A stretch of DNA of 64,000 nt. It comes from JAOPZW01 sp963803375 (GTDB taxonomy: Bacteria; Actinomycetota; Thermoleophilia; Solirubrobacterales; Solirubrobacteraceae). Position numbers and translations under genes: made by a program. Positions 24,304 through 32,548 of the stretch are shown here, one piece after another (position 1 is the first letter of the stretch; the number at the start of each line of letters is the position of its first letter). Location of the stretch: positions 1 to 64,000 of the forward strand of contig CAWDMB010000011.1 of assembly GCA_963803375.1 (NCBI GenBank), given 5' to 3'. A model generated the notes under the pieces. The model worked only from the letters and a program-made list of their open reading frames with translations, did not search any database and was not told the origin of the DNA.

Positions 24304-24999
24304 GTGGCCTCGCTGCCGCCCCCCGCCTTCGCCTGGGCCGGCGAGCACCTGCGCATCGACCTGCCCGGCGGCGCCGCGCTCTTCACGACGCGGCGCGGCG
24401 GCGTCAGCGAGGGGGCCTTCGCCTCCCTGAACCTCGGCCCGTGGACCGAGGACGACCCCGCGCACGTCGGCGCCAATCGCGAGCGCCTGCGCGAGCTCGC
24501 CGGGGTCGAGCGCCTCGCCCAGGGCCACCAGGTCCACGGCACGCGCGTCGCGGTCGACGACGGGCACGGCGAGGACGCCGACGGCCAGGTCGTCACGCGG
24601 CCCGGCGTCGCGCCGATCGCCCTCGTCGCCGACTGCCTGCCGGTCGCGCTCGTCGCCCCCGGCGCGGTCGGCATGATCCACGCGGGCTGGCGCGGCCTGG
24701 CCGGCGGCGTGCTGGAGGAGGGCGTGCGCGCGCTGGGCGCGGGCCCGGTGACGGCGGCGATCGGCCCCGGCATCGGCCCGTGCTGCTACGAGGTCGGCGC
24801 CGACGTCCACGCGGCGCTCGGCACGTCGGGCACCACGGTCGACCTGAAGGCGGTCGCGCGCGAGCGCCTGCGGGCCGCCGGCGTGGCCCAGGTTCACGAC
24901 TGCCGGCTGTGCACGAGCTGCGACCCGTGGCGCTTCTTCTCCCATCGCCGCGACCGCGGCCTCACCGGCCGTCAGGCGGGCGTGGCGTGGCGGATCTGA
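24304..24999 (+). CDS. pgeF: Purine nucleoside phosphorylase/laccase-domain protein (YfiH family)
   Basis: 231 residues of the YfiH/LACC1 multicopper-oxidase-like family, now known to act as zinc-dependent purine nucleoside phosphorylases, also reported to edit wrongly built peptidoglycan precursors. Metal and catalytic motifs: QGHQVHGTRV, ADCLPVALV, GMIHAGWRGLAGG and GPGIGPCCYEVG. C-terminal CRLCTSC and FFSHRRDRGLTGRQAG are also typical. GTG start. It opens the conserved pgeF-yggS-sepF-proC-yggT-lspA-rluD series; ftsZ, often just upstream, is replaced here by the insertion sequence and the tRNA enzyme gene. Confidence 0.9.
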   Translation: MASLPPPAFAWAGEHLRIDLPGGAALFTTRRGGVSEGAFASLNLGPWTEDDPAHVGANRERLRELAGVERLAQGHQVHGTRVAVDDGHGEDADGQVVTRPGVAPIALVADCLPVALVAPGAVGMIHAGWRGLAGGVLEEGVRALGAGPVTAAIGPGIGPCCYEVGADVHAALGTSGTTVDLKAVARERLRAAGVAQVHDCRLCTSCDPWRFFSHRRDRGLTGRQAGVAWRI

Positions 25000-25619
25000 T
25001 CGTCGGGCTCGACGCCGCGCGCGTGCGTGGCAACCTCGCGCGCGTCCGCACGGAGATCGGCCGCGACGACGTCGAGATCCTCGCCGCCGTCAAGTACCTG
25101 GCGCTCGAGGAGCTTGCGGTTCTCGCCGAGGCCGGCGTCACGCTCGTCGGGGAGAACCGCGCCCAGGAGCTCCGGCGCAAGGCGGCCGCGTTCCCCGACC
25201 TCACGTGGGACTTCATCGGCCATGTGCAGAGTCGCAAGGTCAAGCAGATCCTCCCGTACGTGCGTCTCGTGCACTCGGTGGCCAGCGACTCCGTCCTGGC
25301 CCAGCTCGCCCGCCACGCGACGCCGGCGACGGAGGTCCTCGTCGAGGTCAACGTCGCGCGCGAGCCCGGCAAGAGCGGCATCGACCCGGACGCGCTCGAC
25401 GCCTTCCTCGAGCGCTGCCCGTGCCGGGTCGGAGGGCTCATGACGATGCCGCCGGCGACCGACCGGCCGGAGGACAGCCGGCGCTGGTTCGCCGAGCTCG
25501 CGCGGCTGGCCGGAGAGCGCGGGCTGCCCCGTCTGTCCATGGGCACCTCGCAGGACTACGTCGTCGCCGCCGAGGAAGGCGCTACGATCGTGCGGATCGG
25601 CACGAAGCTGTTTTCGTGA
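24987..25619 (+). CDS. PLP homeostasis protein (YggS/PROSC family)
   Basis: 210 residues, a fold type III PLP-binding protein that buffers pyridoxal phosphate. AAVKYLALEEL contains the PLP lysine; LVGENRAQELRRKA, WDFIGHVQSRKVKQIL, VEVNVAREPGKSGI, GLMTMPP and LSMGTSQDYVVAAEEGAT with RIGTKLF are all family signatures. The GTG start overlaps the end of pgeF by 13 bases. It is a normal member of this division-linked cluster, preceding sepF. Confidence 0.92.
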   Translation: MADLIVGLDAARVRGNLARVRTEIGRDDVEILAAVKYLALEELAVLAEAGVTLVGENRAQELRRKAAAFPDLTWDFIGHVQSRKVKQILPYVRLVHSVASDSVLAQLARHATPATEVLVEVNVAREPGKSGIDPDALDAFLERCPCRVGGLMTMPPATDRPEDSRRWFAELARLAGERGLPRLSMGTSQDYVVAAEEGATIVRIGTKLFS

Positions 25620-25661
25620 TCCGGCAGGAATCCGGCCCCCGAGGGCTAAGCTTCAGCACAC

Positions 25662-26192
25662 ATGGCCTTTCGCGACTCCTGGCATCGCGCGCTCGTGTAC
25701 TTCGGCCTCGCCGAGGACCGCGATCCCTACGCGGACGAGGTCGACGCTCCCGAGCCCGAGGCCCAGCCCGACGAGCGTTCCCGCGAGCGCCCGAACATCC
25801 GGCGGCTCAACCGCCGCCGGCGCGACGAGTTCGACGACATCTTCGCCGAGGACGACGCGCCGGGGCGGTCGACGGCGGTCCTGCGCTCCGTGCGCGGCGG
25901 CAACGGGCGCAGCGACGTGCGCGTGCACCTCGTGATCCCGAAGTCGTTCAACGACGCCCAGCAGGTCGCCGACCGCTTCAAGGACCAGATCCCGGTCGTC
26001 CTCAACCTCCAGGGGACCGACAACGATCTCTCCAAGCGGCTGATCGACTTCGCCTCGGGCCTGACGTACGCGCTCGACGGCGGCATGCAGCGGATCGCCG
26101 ACAAGGTCTTCATGCTCACGCCGCGCAACGTCCAGATCTCCGCCGAGGAGCGCGCGCAGCTGATCGAGAAGGGGTTCTTCAACCAGTCGTGA
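25662..26192 (+). CDS. sepF: Cell division protein SepF
   Basis: 176 residues. The first 16 or so residues (MAFRDSWHRALVYFGLAED) form the amphipathic membrane-binding helix, an acidic, variable linker follows, and the C-terminal domain (about 85-165) has VHLVIPKSFNDAQQVADRFK, VVLNLQGTD, RLIDFASGLTYALDGGMQRI and KVFMLTPRNV. SepF links FtsZ to the membrane in actinobacteria and Gram-positives. ATG start, 42 bases after yggS. No divIVA follows. Confidence 0.94.
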   Translation: MAFRDSWHRALVYFGLAEDRDPYADEVDAPEPEAQPDERSRERPNIRRLNRRRRDEFDDIFAEDDAPGRSTAVLRSVRGGNGRSDVRVHLVIPKSFNDAQQVADRFKDQIPVVLNLQGTDNDLSKRLIDFASGLTYALDGGMQRIADKVFMLTPRNVQISAEERAQLIEKGFFNQS

Positions 26193-26233
26193 GCGCGGGG
26201 CGCCGGGCGACGCTCTAGCCTTGGCGGCCGTCC

Positions 26234-26986
26234 ATGCAGATCGGCCTCATCGGAGCGGGGAACATGGCGCGCGCGATGGCGCGCGGGTGGGGCCGGCCCG
26301 TCCTCTGCGCCGACGTCCTGCCCGACCGCGCGCGGGCGCTGGCCGAGGAGGTCGGCGGCGACGCGGTCGCCTCGGGAGCCGAGGTGGCCCGGCGCGCCGA
26401 CCTCGTCGTGCTCTGCCACAAGCCGCCGCAGCTCGGCGCCGTGGCCGCCGAGGTCGCGCCGCACGCCCGCGCGGTCGTGTCCGTGCTCGCCGCCACGCCC
26501 CTGGAGGCCGTCAAGGCGGCCTACCCCGACCGCCCGGTCTTCCGCGTGCTGCCGAGCACACCCGTGGAGGTCGGCCGGGGCGCCGTCGTCCTCGCCGCCG
26601 ACGACGAGCAGGACCCGGTGCTCGACGGGGCGGTCCGCGAGCTCTTCGCGCAGCTCGGCACGCTCGTCGTCCTCGACGACGGGCTCGTCGACGTCGCGAT
26701 GGGTCTCATGAGCAACGCGCCCGCCTATTACGCGCTCGTCGTCGAGGCGCAGGTCGACGCCGGGGTCCGCCACGGGCTCGCGCCCGGCCCCGCCTCCGAG
26801 CTCGTCGTCCAGACGATGGCGGGGACCGCCGAGCTGCTGCGCCGCAGCGGCTTCGACACGCTCGCCGCTCGCCGCGCGGTCACCTCGCCGGGCGGCTCCA
26901 CCGCCCGCGGCCTGGACGCGCTCGAGCGCGGTGGGGTGCGAGCGGCGTTCTCGGACGCGCTGGACGCGATCCTGGACACCGCATGA
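26234..26986 (+). CDS. proC: Pyrroline-5-carboxylate reductase
   Basis: 250 residues. N-terminal NADPH motif IGLIGAGNMARAMARG; CHKPPQL, RVLPSTPVEVGRG (normally RxMPN) and the C-terminal RRAVTSPGGSTARGLDAL loop are family features. It reduces pyrroline-5-carboxylate to proline in the cytoplasm. The MPNTP motif reads LPSTP here, a mild variant. ATG start. Its TGA overlaps the ATG of yggT. A proC-like gene between sepF and yggT is common. Confidence 0.9.
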   Translation: MQIGLIGAGNMARAMARGWGRPVLCADVLPDRARALAEEVGGDAVASGAEVARRADLVVLCHKPPQLGAVAAEVAPHARAVVSVLAATPLEAVKAAYPDRPVFRVLPSTPVEVGRGAVVLAADDEQDPVLDGAVRELFAQLGTLVVLDDGLVDVAMGLMSNAPAYYALVVEAQVDAGVRHGLAPGPASELVVQTMAGTAELLRRSGFDTLAARRAVTSPGGSTARGLDALERGGVRAAFSDALDAILDTA

Positions 26987-27282
26987 TCCTGGCGACCGTC
27001 CGCGACTCGGTGGCCGGCTACGTGGAGGCGCTCTTCTGGGTCTACACGCTGCTGATCATCGCCTACATCCTGTCCTCGCTCTTCTTCGGGTTCGGCGGTC
27101 GCGTGCCCTACGCGCGCTGGTCGAGCGCGCTGCTCGGCTTCCTGCGCGACGTCTGCGAGCCCTACCTCTCGGTGTTCCGGCGGTTCATCCCGGCGATCGG
27201 GCCGCTCGACCTGAGCCCGATCGTCGCGATCTTCGTGCTGTACATCGTGGGCAGGATCATCGTGGGGCTCATCGCCGGCTGA
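26983..27282 (+). CDS. YggT family membrane protein
   Basis: 99 residues with two membrane segments (about 16-38 and 78-97). VYTLLIIAYILSSLFF and the PYLSVFRRFIPAIGPLDLSP motif are diagnostic of YggT proteins, small membrane proteins found beside sepF and implicated in division or ion homeostasis. ATGA overlap with proC and TGATG overlap with lspA indicate cotranslation. Confidence 0.9.
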   Translation: MILATVRDSVAGYVEALFWVYTLLIIAYILSSLFFGFGGRVPYARWSSALLGFLRDVCEPYLSVFRRFIPAIGPLDLSPIVAIFVLYIVGRIIVGLIAG

Positions 27283-27752
27283 TGGCCGGCACGGCGCGGG
27301 CGTGGGCGCGCGCCGGCCTCGTCGCGGCCGGCGTCGTCGCGCTCGACCAGGCGAGCAAGGCGCTCGTGCGCCACGGCCTCGCGCTCGGCGACGAGGATCC
27401 GATCCTGCCGGCCGTCAAGCTCGTCCACACGCGCAACTCGGGCGTGGCCTTCGGGACGTTCGCGGGCGGCAGCACGATCGTCTCCGTCCTCGTCGCCGCG
27501 GCGCTCCTCGGCCTGCTCGCCTACTTCGCCACCCACGCCTCCAAGCCGCTCGTGTGGCTGCCGACGGGGATGCTCCTCGGCGGCGCGCTCGGCAACCTCG
27601 TCGATCGCGTGCGCGACGGCGCCGTGACCGACTTCGTCAAGCTTGTGGCCTGGCCGGCCTTCAACCTCGCCGACGCGTCGATAACGGTCGGCGTCATCCT
27701 CCTGCTCCTCGTCGTCGAGCGCTCCGACCGTGAGGCTGCGCGCAAGCCCTGA
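27282..27752 (+). CDS. lspA: Lipoprotein signal peptidase (signal peptidase II)
   Basis: 156 residues with four membrane helices. The conserved boxes are present: ALDQASKALV, RNSGVAFGTF, GGALGNLVDRVRDGAVTDF (first catalytic Asp) and FNLADASITVG (second catalytic Asp). It cleaves signal peptides from diacylglyceryl-modified prolipoproteins in the membrane. ATG start overlapping the yggT stop; its last 23 bases overlap the GTG start of the pseudouridine synthase gene. Confidence 0.94.
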   Translation: MAGTARAWARAGLVAAGVVALDQASKALVRHGLALGDEDPILPAVKLVHTRNSGVAFGTFAGGSTIVSVLVAAALLGLLAYFATHASKPLVWLPTGMLLGGALGNLVDRVRDGAVTDFVKLVAWPAFNLADASITVGVILLLLVVERSDREAARKP

Positions 27753-28617
27753 GGACGCCGGCAGGCGCCTGGACGCGTTTCTCGCCGGGCCGCTCGGCTC
27801 GCGGGCGCTGGCCCAGCGGCTCATCGATGCCGGCGCCGTGCGCGTCGACGGCGCGGCGCGGGCCAAGAGCCACCGGCTCGAGGCCGGCGAGCGCGTCGCG
27901 GTCGACGAGCCCTCGCCGCCGCCCGCGCCGGCGGCGAGGAGGCCCGCCCCCTACGCCGTCGCCTACGAGGACGACGCGCTCGTGGTCGTCGACAAGCCCG
28001 CCGGCGTGGTCGTGCACCCGGGGCGCGGCCACGCGACCGGGACGCTCGCCCAGGCGCTGGGCGGCGTCGCGGCGGGCGGCGGCGACGCCGCGCGCGCCGG
28101 CATCGTCCACCGCCTCGACCGCGACACCTCCGGGCTGCTCGTCGTCGCGCGCACCGATGCGGCCCATCGGGCGCTGCAGGCAGCGTTGCGCCGCCGGGAG
28201 ATCACGCGCGAGTACCTGGCGCTGGTCGAGGGCCGGCCGCCGGCGCGCACGGGCACGATCGACGCGCCGCTCGGCCGCGATCGCCGCGCGCGCACGCGCC
28301 GCTCGACCTACACCGACGACCCGCGCACGGCCGTCACGCACTTCGCGCTCGAGCGGGCGCTGCCGCGCACGACGCTGCTGCGCGTGCGCCTTCAGACCGG
28401 GCGCACGCACCAGATCCGCGCGCACCTGAAGGCCATCGGCCATCCGCTGGCGGGCGACCCCGAGTACGGGACGTCCGGGCGCCTCGGCCTCGAGCGCCAG
28501 TTCCTGCACGCGGCCCGGCTGGCGTTCGCGCATCCGGTCACGGGCGAGCACCTGGACCTCACGAGCCCGCTGCCGGCCGACCTGGCCGAGGCGCTGCGGC
28601 GGGCCGCCGCCGAGTAG
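27730..28617 (+). CDS. rluD: RluA-family pseudouridine synthase (RluD-like)
   Basis: 295 residues: an N-terminal S4 RNA-binding domain (about 1-60, RLIDAGAVRVDG) and an RluA catalytic domain. The catalytic Asp is in IVHRLDRDTSGLLVVART; VVVDKPAGVVVHPG, REYLALVEG and LQTGRTHQIRAHL are family motifs. It probably converts uridines to pseudouridine in 23S rRNA helix 69. GTG start. Often directly downstream of lspA, as here. Confidence 0.9.
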   Translation: MRLRASPEDAGRRLDAFLAGPLGSRALAQRLIDAGAVRVDGAARAKSHRLEAGERVAVDEPSPPPAPAARRPAPYAVAYEDDALVVVDKPAGVVVHPGRGHATGTLAQALGGVAAGGGDAARAGIVHRLDRDTSGLLVVARTDAAHRALQAALRRREITREYLALVEGRPPARTGTIDAPLGRDRRARTRRSTYTDDPRTAVTHFALERALPRTTLLRVRLQTGRTHQIRAHLKAIGHPLAGDPEYGTSGRLGLERQFLHAARLAFAHPVTGEHLDLTSPLPADLAEALRRAAAE

Positions 28618-28669
28618 ACTGGGAGCCTCCGCCCCCGACCCCGCGCGCGCCACCGGCGACGCGACCCTG

Positions 28670-28688
28670 CCCGGAGCCACGCTCCGGG
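28670..28688 (+). promoter_or_regulatory. Perfect hairpin in the rpsB leader
   Basis: CCCGGAGC (28670-28677) and GCTCCGGG (28681-28688) form an 8-bp stem with a CAC loop 57 bases before the rpsB ATG. Ribosomal protein S2 controls its own operon through leader RNA structures in several bacteria; this stem is a candidate, but it could also end transcription of the upstream operon. AAGGGAG at 28732-28738 is the Shine-Dalgarno of rpsB. Confidence 0.5.
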
Positions 28689-28745
28689 TCCGCGGCGCAA
28701 GCGCACGGGCCACATCCACCACCGTCAGACCAAGGGAGTGCCACC

Positions 28746-29897
28746 ATGCCCGAGATCGGCATTCGGGAGCTGCTGGAGGCCGGCGTGCACTTCGGCCACC
28801 AGACCCGCCGCTGGAACCCCAAGATGCGCCGCTTCATCCACGGCGAGCGCGGCGGCATCTACATCGTCGACCTGCTCCAGACCCAGCGTCTGCTCGACCA
28901 GGCCCAGGAGTTCGCCGGCCAGCTCGCCCAGCGCGGCGGCGTCGTGCTCTTCGTGGGTACGAAGAAGCAGGCCCGCGACGCGGTCGCGGGCGTCGCCGAG
29001 GCCGCCGGCATGCCATACGTCAACCATCGCTGGCTCGGCGGCCTGCTCACGAACTTCCAGACCATCAACCAGCGCATCCGCCGCCTGCACGACCTCGAGC
29101 GCTACGAGACCGAGGGCCAGCTCGCGCTGCTGCCTACGCGCGAGCGCCTCTCCGCGGAGTCCGACCTCGCGAAGCTGCGCGCCAACCTCGGCGGCGTGAA
29201 GTACATGCAGCGCACGCCGGACGCGATGTTCGTCATCGACCTCAAGACCGAGGCGATCGCGGTGCGCGAGGCCCAGCGCCTGCGGATCCCGATCATCGGC
29301 CTCGTCGACACGAACTGCGACCCCGACGGCATCGACTTCGTCGTCCCCGGCAACGACGACGCCATCCGGGCCTGCGAGATCATCACGCGCGCCATCGGCG
29401 ACGTCGTGCGCGATGGTCACCTCGGCTTCACCGCCGAGGAGGAGCGTCGCCGCCTGGAGGAGGAGGAGCGCGTGCGCCGCCAGGCCGAGGAGCAGGCGCG
29501 CCGCGAGGCCGAGGAGCAGGCGCGCCGCGAGGCCGAGGAGCAGGCGCGCCGCGAGGCCGAGGAGCACGCGCGCCGCGAGGCCGAGGAGGCCGCGCTGACC
29601 CAGAGCGAGGGCGGCGGCGATCGCGCCGTGGCCGAGGCCGAGGTCGCCCAGGCACGCGAGGACCTCGGTCGCCCGCGGCCGACCGACGACGCGGCCGCGC
29701 GCCCCGCGGCTGAGACCGAGGTCGTGCAGCCCGGCGCCCACCAGCCCGCGCCGCCGGCCACCGACCACACGCCAGACCCGGCCTCGCCGCCCGAGAGCGA
29801 GGTCGGGGCCGAGACCGTCACGAAGACCGCCGACGCCGAGGCCCAGACCGACCCCGACAGCGAGAACCGACCCGACATCCAGGAACAGCACGCATGA
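28746..29897 (+). CDS. rpsB: 30S ribosomal protein S2 with long charged C-terminal extension
   Basis: 383 residues. Residues 1-228 are a normal S2: IRELLEAGVHFGHQTRRWNPKM, IDLLQTQRLLDQA, NHRWLGGLLTNFQT, PDAMFVIDL and IPIIGLVDTNCDPDGIDFVVPGNDDA. After that comes an unusual extension of about 155 residues: a Glu/Arg/Ala coiled-coil-like part made of repeated REAEEQAR units, then an acidic Thr/Pro/Ala-rich tail. S2 proteins usually end at 230-270 residues. ATG start with a good Shine-Dalgarno. Its stop overlaps tsf (ATGA). Confidence 0.95.
   Translation: MPEIGIRELLEAGVHFGHQTRRWNPKMRRFIHGERGGIYIVDLLQTQRLLDQAQEFAGQLAQRGGVVLFVGTKKQARDAVAGVAEAAGMPYVNHRWLGGLLTNFQTINQRIRRLHDLERYETEGQLALLPTRERLSAESDLAKLRANLGGVKYMQRTPDAMFVIDLKTEAIAVREAQRLRIPIIGLVDTNCDPDGIDFVVPGNDDAIRACEIITRAIGDVVRDGHLGFTAEEERRRLEEEERVRRQAEEQARREAEEQARREAEEQARREAEEHARREAEEAALTQSEGGGDRAVAEAEVAQAREDLGRPRPTDDAAARPAAETEVVQPGAHQPAPPATDHTPDPASPPESEVGAETVTKTADAEAQTDPDSENRPDIQEQHA
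29472..29591 (+). repeat. Five 24-bp tandem repeats in the rpsB extension
   Basis: The unit GCGCGCCGCGAGGCCGAGGA followed by GCAG occurs five times in phase (29472, 29496, 29520, 29544, 29568), the first and last copies slightly changed. Each encodes eight residues, ARREAEEQ. The 24-base period keeps an alpha-helical heptad-like pattern of Arg and Glu. Confidence 0.9.
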
Positions 29898-30568
29898 GAC
29901 CCCACCGTGGGTCCTCCCCCGTCGAGGTGGCGAGCCCGGACGGGAAGCCCGCAGGGGGTACCCCCACTCGCGCGATCACCGCCGCCGACGTCAAGGCCCT
30001 GCGCCAGCGCACGGGCGCCGGCATGATGGACTGCAAGCGCGCCCTCGAGGAGGCCGGCGGCGACGCCGACCAGGCCGTCGAGATCCTCCGCGTGAGGATG
30101 GGCAACCGCCTGGGCAAGCTCGCCGACCGCGAGGCGACCGAGGGCACCGTCCAGTCCTACATCCACGCCAACGGCAAGGTCGGCGTCCTCGTCGAGGTCG
30201 ACTGCAACACCGACTTCGTCGCCACCAACGAGGACTTCGTCGCGTTCGCCCGCGACGTCGCGCTGCACGTCGCGGGCTCGCCGCAGACCCGCTTCGTCTC
30301 CGAGGACGAGGTGCCCCGGGAGGCCAGGGACGCCGAGATCCGGGTCTTCGAGCAGCAGGCCGCCGACAAGCCCGAGAGCGTCCGCCCGCGGATCGTCGAG
30401 GGGCAGCTGAAGAAGTGGCTCGGGGAGGTCGTGCTGCTCGACCAGCCGCACGTCAACGCCGACAAGCACGACGGCCGCACGATCGAGCAGCTGCGCGCCG
30501 ACCTCTCGGCGAAGACCGGGGAGAACGTCGTCATCCGGCGCTTCACGCGCTTCGCCGTCGGGGAGTAG
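29894..30568 (+). CDS. tsf: Elongation factor Ts with N-terminal extension
   Basis: 224 residues. EF-Ts exchanges GDP for GTP on EF-Tu. ITAADVKALRQRTGAGMMDCKRAL is the UBA domain signature, followed by YIHANGKVGVLVEVDCNTDF and the C-terminal KTGENVVIRRF. The length matches the short actinobacterial form. The family normally begins at about AITAADV, but here the only usable start, ATG 29894 in an ATGA overlap with rpsB, adds about 27 residues (Pro/Gly/Ser-rich) encoded over a stem-loop. No ATG or GTG lies closer to the UBA domain except GTG 29927. Confidence 0.92.
   Translation: MRPHRGSSPVEVASPDGKPAGGTPTRAITAADVKALRQRTGAGMMDCKRALEEAGGDADQAVEILRVRMGNRLGKLADREATEGTVQSYIHANGKVGVLVEVDCNTDFVATNEDFVAFARDVALHVAGSPQTRFVSEDEVPREARDAEIRVFEQQAADKPESVRPRIVEGQLKKWLGEVVLLDQPHVNADKHDGRTIEQLRADLSAKTGENVVIRRFTRFAVGE
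29898..29967 (+). promoter_or_regulatory. Alternative stem-loops in the 5' end of tsf
   Basis: Long-range arms 29907-29920 (GTGGG, 4-base mismatch, CCCCC) and 29954-29967 (GGGGG, 4-base mismatch, CCCAC) can pair. A shorter hairpin, GACCC (29898-29902) with GGGTC (29909-29913), competes for the same bases. The element lies within the non-conserved N-terminal extension of EF-Ts. It may be a regulatory RNA fold or a small inserted palindromic repeat. Confidence 0.4.
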
Positions 30569-30580
30569 GGTCGCTCCGCC

Positions 30581-31303
30581 GTGAGCGACGGGCCGGCCTT
30601 CAGGCGCATCCTGCTCAAGCTCTCCGGCGAGTCGCTCATGGGCTCGCTGGATTACGGCACCGACCCCGAGCGCCTGAACGCCGTGGCCGAGGAGGTCAAG
30701 GCCGTCCACGACCGCGGCGTGGAGATCGCGATCGTCCTCGGCGCGGGCAACATCTACCGTGGGATCGCGGGCGCGGCGGAGGGCATGGACCGCGCCACCG
30801 CCGACTACATGGGGATGCTCGCGATCGTCCTCAACGCGCTCCAGCTCCAGGACGCGCTCGAGAAGCTCGGCGTCCACACGCGCGTGCAGTCGGCCATCCA
30901 CGTGCGCGAGGTCGCCGAGCCCTACATCCGGCGCCGGGCCATGCGCCACCTCGAGAAGGGGCGCGTCGTCATCTTCGCGGCGGGCACGGGCAACCCGTTC
31001 TTCACCTCCGACACCGCGGCGGCCCTGCGCGCGGTCGAGGTCCACGCCGAGGCCCTGCTCATGGGCAAGAACGGGGTCGAGGGCGTCTTCACCGCCGACC
31101 CGCGCACGGACCCCGGCGCGCGGTTCATCGAGCGCATCAGCCACATGGAGGCGCTCGAGCGCCGGTTGCGCGTCATGGACCTCACGGCGCTGACGCTCTG
31201 CATGGAGAACAACCTGCCGATCTACGTCTTCAACATGGACGACGCGCGCAACATCGAGCGGATAGTGTCCGGCGAGCGCGTGGGAACCCTGGTGGCGACA
31301 TGA
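30581..31303 (+). CDS. pyrH: UMP kinase
   Basis: 240 residues of the amino acid kinase fold. FRRILLKLSGESLMG at the start, IVLGAGNIYRG, MDRATADYMGMLAIVLNAL, VIFAAGTGNPFFTSDTAAALRA and KNGVEGVFTADPR are UMP kinase signatures. It phosphorylates UMP to UDP. GTG start. Its TGA overlaps the frr ATG. Position in rpsB-tsf-pyrH-frr is conserved across bacteria. Confidence 0.95.
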   Translation: MSDGPAFRRILLKLSGESLMGSLDYGTDPERLNAVAEEVKAVHDRGVEIAIVLGAGNIYRGIAGAAEGMDRATADYMGMLAIVLNALQLQDALEKLGVHTRVQSAIHVREVAEPYIRRRAMRHLEKGRVVIFAAGTGNPFFTSDTAAALRAVEVHAEALLMGKNGVEGVFTADPRTDPGARFIERISHMEALERRLRVMDLTALTLCMENNLPIYVFNMDDARNIERIVSGERVGTLVAT

Positions 31304-31866
31304 CCGAGCTCACCGACGAGCTGCTGGCCGACGCCTCCGACCGCATGGCGAAGTCCGTCGAGGCCACCCGGGCCGAGTTCGGCTCCGTGCGCACCGGCCG
31401 CGCGAGCCCGGCGCTGCTCGATCGCATCGTCGTCGACTACTACGGCGCGCCGACGCCGCTCAAGCAGCTCGCGACGATCAACGCGCCCGAGGCCCGCCTG
31501 CTCAGCGTCCAGCCGTTCGACCAGAGCTCGATCAAGGCGATCGAGAAGGCGATCATGGAGTCCGACATCGGGCTGACGCCGAGCAACGACGGACGCCTGA
31601 TCCGCCTCAACATCCCCGAGCTCAACGAGGAGCGCCGGCGCGTGCTCGTCAAGGTCGTGCGCCACATCGCCGAGGACGGCCGCGTCGCGATCCGCAACAT
31701 CCGCCGCGACGTCATGCACGACCTGCGCGAGCTCAAGGACGCCGGCGAGGCCGGCGCCGACGACGAGCACCGGGCCGAGGTCGGGCTGCAGAAGCTCACC
31801 GACCGGCGGATCGCCGAGCTCGACGCCGTCCTGAAGGGCAAGGAAGCCGAGATCCTCGAGGTCTGA
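31300..31866 (+). CDS. frr: Ribosome recycling factor
   Basis: 188 residues. RMAKSVEATRAEFGSVRTGRASPALLD, VDYYGAPTPLKQLATI, LSVQPFDQSSIKAIEKAI, GLTPSNDGRLIRLNIPELNEERR and VRHIAEDGRVAIRNIRRD are all RRF hallmarks. It splits post-termination ribosomes with EF-G. ATG start overlapping pyrH; uppS follows after one base. Confidence 0.95.
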   Translation: MTELTDELLADASDRMAKSVEATRAEFGSVRTGRASPALLDRIVVDYYGAPTPLKQLATINAPEARLLSVQPFDQSSIKAIEKAIMESDIGLTPSNDGRLIRLNIPELNEERRRVLVKVVRHIAEDGRVAIRNIRRDVMHDLRELKDAGEAGADDEHRAEVGLQKLTDRRIAELDAVLKGKEAEILEV

Positions 31867-31867
31867 C

Positions 31868-32548
31868 GTGGAGGGCGACGGCGGCCGCGCGGCGCGGTAC
31901 GTCGCCATCATCACCGACGGCAACGGCCGGTGGGCGCGGGCGCGCGGGCTCGACGTCGCAGAGGGCCACCGCGCGGGCGCCGACCGCGTCAAGGAGCGCC
32001 TGCGCGACGCGGTCGACCTCGGCATCCGCGAGCTGACCGTCTACTCGTTCTCCACCGAGAACTGGTCGCGCCCGCCGGCGGAGGTCACCGCGCTCATGCG
32101 GATGTTCTCCGAGCGCATCCTCGGCGAGACGCCCGAGCTCGCGGGGGAGGGCGTGCGCATGCGCTTCATCGGACGGCGCGAGGGCGTCGCCCCCGGGCTG
32201 CTCGAGCAGATGGACTGGGCGCAGGAGCAGACCGCGGCCAACGATCGCATCACGCTCTACGTGGCCTTCAACTACGGCGGGCGGGCGGAGATCCTCGATG
32301 CGGCGTCGAAGTACACCGGCGGCGGGGAGGACGCCTTCCGGCGCCTGCTCTACGCCCCCGAGATGCACGACCCCGACCTCATCATCCGCACCAGCGGCGA
32401 GCAGCGCACGAGCAACTACCTGCTGTGGCAGTCGGCCTACGCCGAGCTCGTCTTCCGCGACGAGCTGTGGCCCGACTTCACGCGCGAGGCCTTCGAGGCC
32501 GCGCTGGCCGAGTACCAGTCGCGCCGGCGCCGGTTCGGAGGACGCTAG
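31868..32548 (+). CDS. uppS: Isoprenyl (undecaprenyl) diphosphate synthase
   Basis: 226 residues of the cis-prenyltransferase family. VAIITDGNGRWARARGL holds the catalytic Asp (usual form MDGNGRWA), GHRAGADRVKE, TVYSFSTENWSRP, FNYGGRAEILDA and the C-terminal PDLIIRTSGEQRTSNYLLWQ signature are intact. It makes the polyprenyl carrier for wall synthesis. GTG start one base after frr. Its TAG is followed directly by the GTG of cdsA. Confidence 0.93.
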   Translation: MEGDGGRAARYVAIITDGNGRWARARGLDVAEGHRAGADRVKERLRDAVDLGIRELTVYSFSTENWSRPPAEVTALMRMFSERILGETPELAGEGVRMRFIGRREGVAPGLLEQMDWAQEQTAANDRITLYVAFNYGGRAEILDAASKYTGGGEDAFRRLLYAPEMHDPDLIIRTSGEQRTSNYLLWQSAYAELVFRDELWPDFTREAFEAALAEYQSRRRRFGGR

